A DNA stretch of 64,000 nucleotides, taken from the NCBI GenBank assembly GCA_963580285.1, contig OY757011.1, positions 103,798,507 through 103,862,506 on the forward strand. The letters run 5' to 3'. A program made the translations under genes and the position numbers. Positions 39,901 through 42,900 of the stretch are shown piece after piece. The DNA is from Lucinisca nassula. Its lineage: Eukaryota; Mollusca; Bivalvia; Lucinida; Lucinidae. The notes beneath the pieces were generated by a model, which ran no database searches, had not been told where the DNA came from, and saw only the letters and a program-made list of their open reading frames with translations. Positions within the stretch are counted from its first letter, which is position 1, and each line of letters begins with the position of its first letter.

Positions 39901-42900
39901 AAAATTTGAACAGATACAATTTACAACCTGATGATTTGAGTAAAAAAAAATGGTTGGATGAGTTGCAAACAGTGTAGACCCTGATGCATTCTCAGGCATC
40001 TCATATGCATCTATACTGTTTGCTCAGGTCTGTCTGTTCAAATACAAACTGTAAATATGGTAACTGGCCCTGAGGTTATAAAACTTTTTTCATGCTCAAC
40101 TCACATGAGCATGGATTTTATAATGACAATGGTTATTGATATACCAACAATTGATTTTGTCATATTTATATCTGTTGTGAACGTTATTTGTCCTGTTGAT
40201 AAATATCAAAATGCCATCAAATGAACTGAGCATGGAATTTTCCATAACCATGGCCTTTGTTCCATTTTGATTACCAGTTTCAGTTATAGATGTGTTTGCT
40301 ATTGTTTGTCATTTCAGTTGATATTTGGCAGTAAAGAAACATTTGAACTAATGCATTGTCTAGAAGAACTCACTAAAGACAGAATGTACCTCAACACCAA
40401 CGATACTGATGTGAGTAAAACAACATACTTATGATACTTATCCCCGCCCCATACACACACCACCAGCCCCCCCCCCTCCCCCTCCAATACCCAGTCCCTC
40501 CTACCCACCCCCATCCCCCGCCATAAAAAAGAGGAAAGTTCAGCCTTTGTTATGTCCCCAACCTCGGGGTGTACTGCTTGTGCTTCGTTCATCCATCCTT
40601 CCATCCTTCCTTCCCAGTCTGTCAGGCACTATGGGATATATCATATCTTAGGAACCAGTTATGCTAGAGTTCTGAAATTTGGTATATACCAGACCCATAT
40701 TTTTTCTTTTCTGTCAGATGTCTTGTTGCAGAGTTATGGCCCTTTAAAGGCTTAGGAATGTTTTGCATAGGAAAAGCTTGTAAGCAAAATATCGCTAAAA
40801 CTGCTTGGGCTAGGCCTTGGAAATTTTGCAGGCTGTTTGGAACCAATGTGAAAATGACCTGATTAAATTTTGGTATAATTTTAAGAAAAATTGACCAAAT
40901 AATGCCCCTTTGCAGACTTAGGCGTTTTGGCAAAGGAAAATCGTGTCAGCAAAATATCTCAAGAAATGCTTGCGCTAGCCTTTTAAAATTCCACAGGCTG
41001 TTTGGAACCAATGTGAAGATGACCTGATTAAAGTTTGGTATAGTTTTATGAAAAATTGACCAAATTATGCCCCTTTGTGTACTTAAGGCTTTTTGGCATA
41101 GGAAAAGCTTGTAAGCAAAATATCTCAACAACTACTTGGGCAAGTTTCTTGAAAGTTGGGAGTCTGTTTGAAATTAATGTGAAGATTTTGTTTTTTTGTT
41201 TGATTTGAGGTTTAACGTCCAGTCAACACAATATAGGTCATTTTGGAGACGTTGCTTCCAATTTTGTGGGACTTTTACCCAACATTGAGATGAAATGACA
41301 TCTCAAGCCCTGTCGCCCAATGAAACCAATAGGGTTTATAATCATGGACGGTCCGCCTCGCACCGCGGTTCCTGGACAGGCTTAGATCCTCTAAGCGGTT
41401 TACCATTACTCGTGTGCGGATGGTTTCAGCTCTGCGTGGAAGCCTCATGCAGCCTATCTATTTCTTCTAGCCCCGATGGGCTGGAGGTTAATGTGAAGAT
41501 GGCCTGATTAAATTTTGGTATAATTTTAAGAAAAATTGACCAAATTATGCCTCTTTGTGGACTTGGACATTTTGGCATAAGAAAAGCTTGCAAGCAAATA
41601 TCTCAAGAGCCCCATGGGCTAGGCTCCTGTCACTTTGTAAGCTGTTTGGAACCAATGTGATGATGACCTGATTAAATTTTGGAATCCAAGCCATAGTGGT
41701 TACATGCCAGACACATACCCATGCACCCCTCCCCTTAGTTATTTAAGAACTTTTTTTTTAGAGAATACATGAACTGCCTGCAAACAGTGAAGGCCCTGAT
41801 CAGATGTGCATTGTGCAGAATCTGATCTGGGCCTGCACTGTTTGTCATTGACCTGCTTTGGGGTTTCCTGCATAAAATGTGTTAATACAAAGTCTTGACT
41901 TTTATTCAGTATGTCTGTCAATACTGTCAGTTCAAGCCTAAGGCTTGTCAGGTTGTTTTTCTCCAGAGAATCTCAGCACAATTATTTAGTCTATTGCGTG
42001 GAATACTGGATCTGAAAAACTTATTAAATTCCTGGGACATGTGACCAAATGAACAGTGTCCCCAGATCAGATTGCTTCATAAGGGGAATGGATACACCTG
42101 ACATAGTTTCCATCATTGTTGACCAAAGAGACAACTTTTAGGACTCACAGCTTTGCTAAAAACTGAGCTGCTCTTATTAAAAAAGGGTCATGCTCTTAAC
42201 CCATATGCCAATCACAACAATTGTTGTCTGCTTTGTTGCCTGCTGATAATTTACAAGTCATTTTTTGCCAACAGTGTGGACCCAGATCAGACTGCTCCTC
42301 TAGGAGCAGTCTGATCAGGGTCCACACTGTTTGTCTGTGTACAAAAATATTTTTAAAAAGTTTGCTTGATGATTCAGCAAAGGATATAAGCAGACAACAT
42401 TTTCAGATGCAGTTTTTCTCAGTCTCTTAAGTGGTTAAGGGGCTAATTCATTTGTTTAGGAGTAGACCCCCTATTGACAAGGGAAGCGAAAATATTTTTA
42501 TGAGTTTGTATAAAAAATATGAAAACTCTTCCTAGTCTGTGTACCGGGTCACAAACAAGGAAGGCAGGTTTCTTCATGATAGGACTGATTTGTGAAGCTA
42601 CTGTGCATTGCAGAAAGAGTGACCGGCACGCTACACACTTTCTGTCATTTTGTCACGGAGGCCGTCAGGCAGTGTGGTGCTGAAGTTATGTCTGGATGGA
42701 AATTTAGAGTAGTCCTTAAAGCCTGTTTCACAAACGTGATGACTTTGACTCAACCTCAGTAGGATTGCAGGATATTTGTGTGTTCTCTTTCATTTGAATG
42801 TTTAATACCTGGAAGTCCAAGCTAATGCATGTTCTTTCGCATCTGGACGTTTTATCGTTGACAGTTGAATTTAGTGTGCGATTAATTAAAACATAGAAGC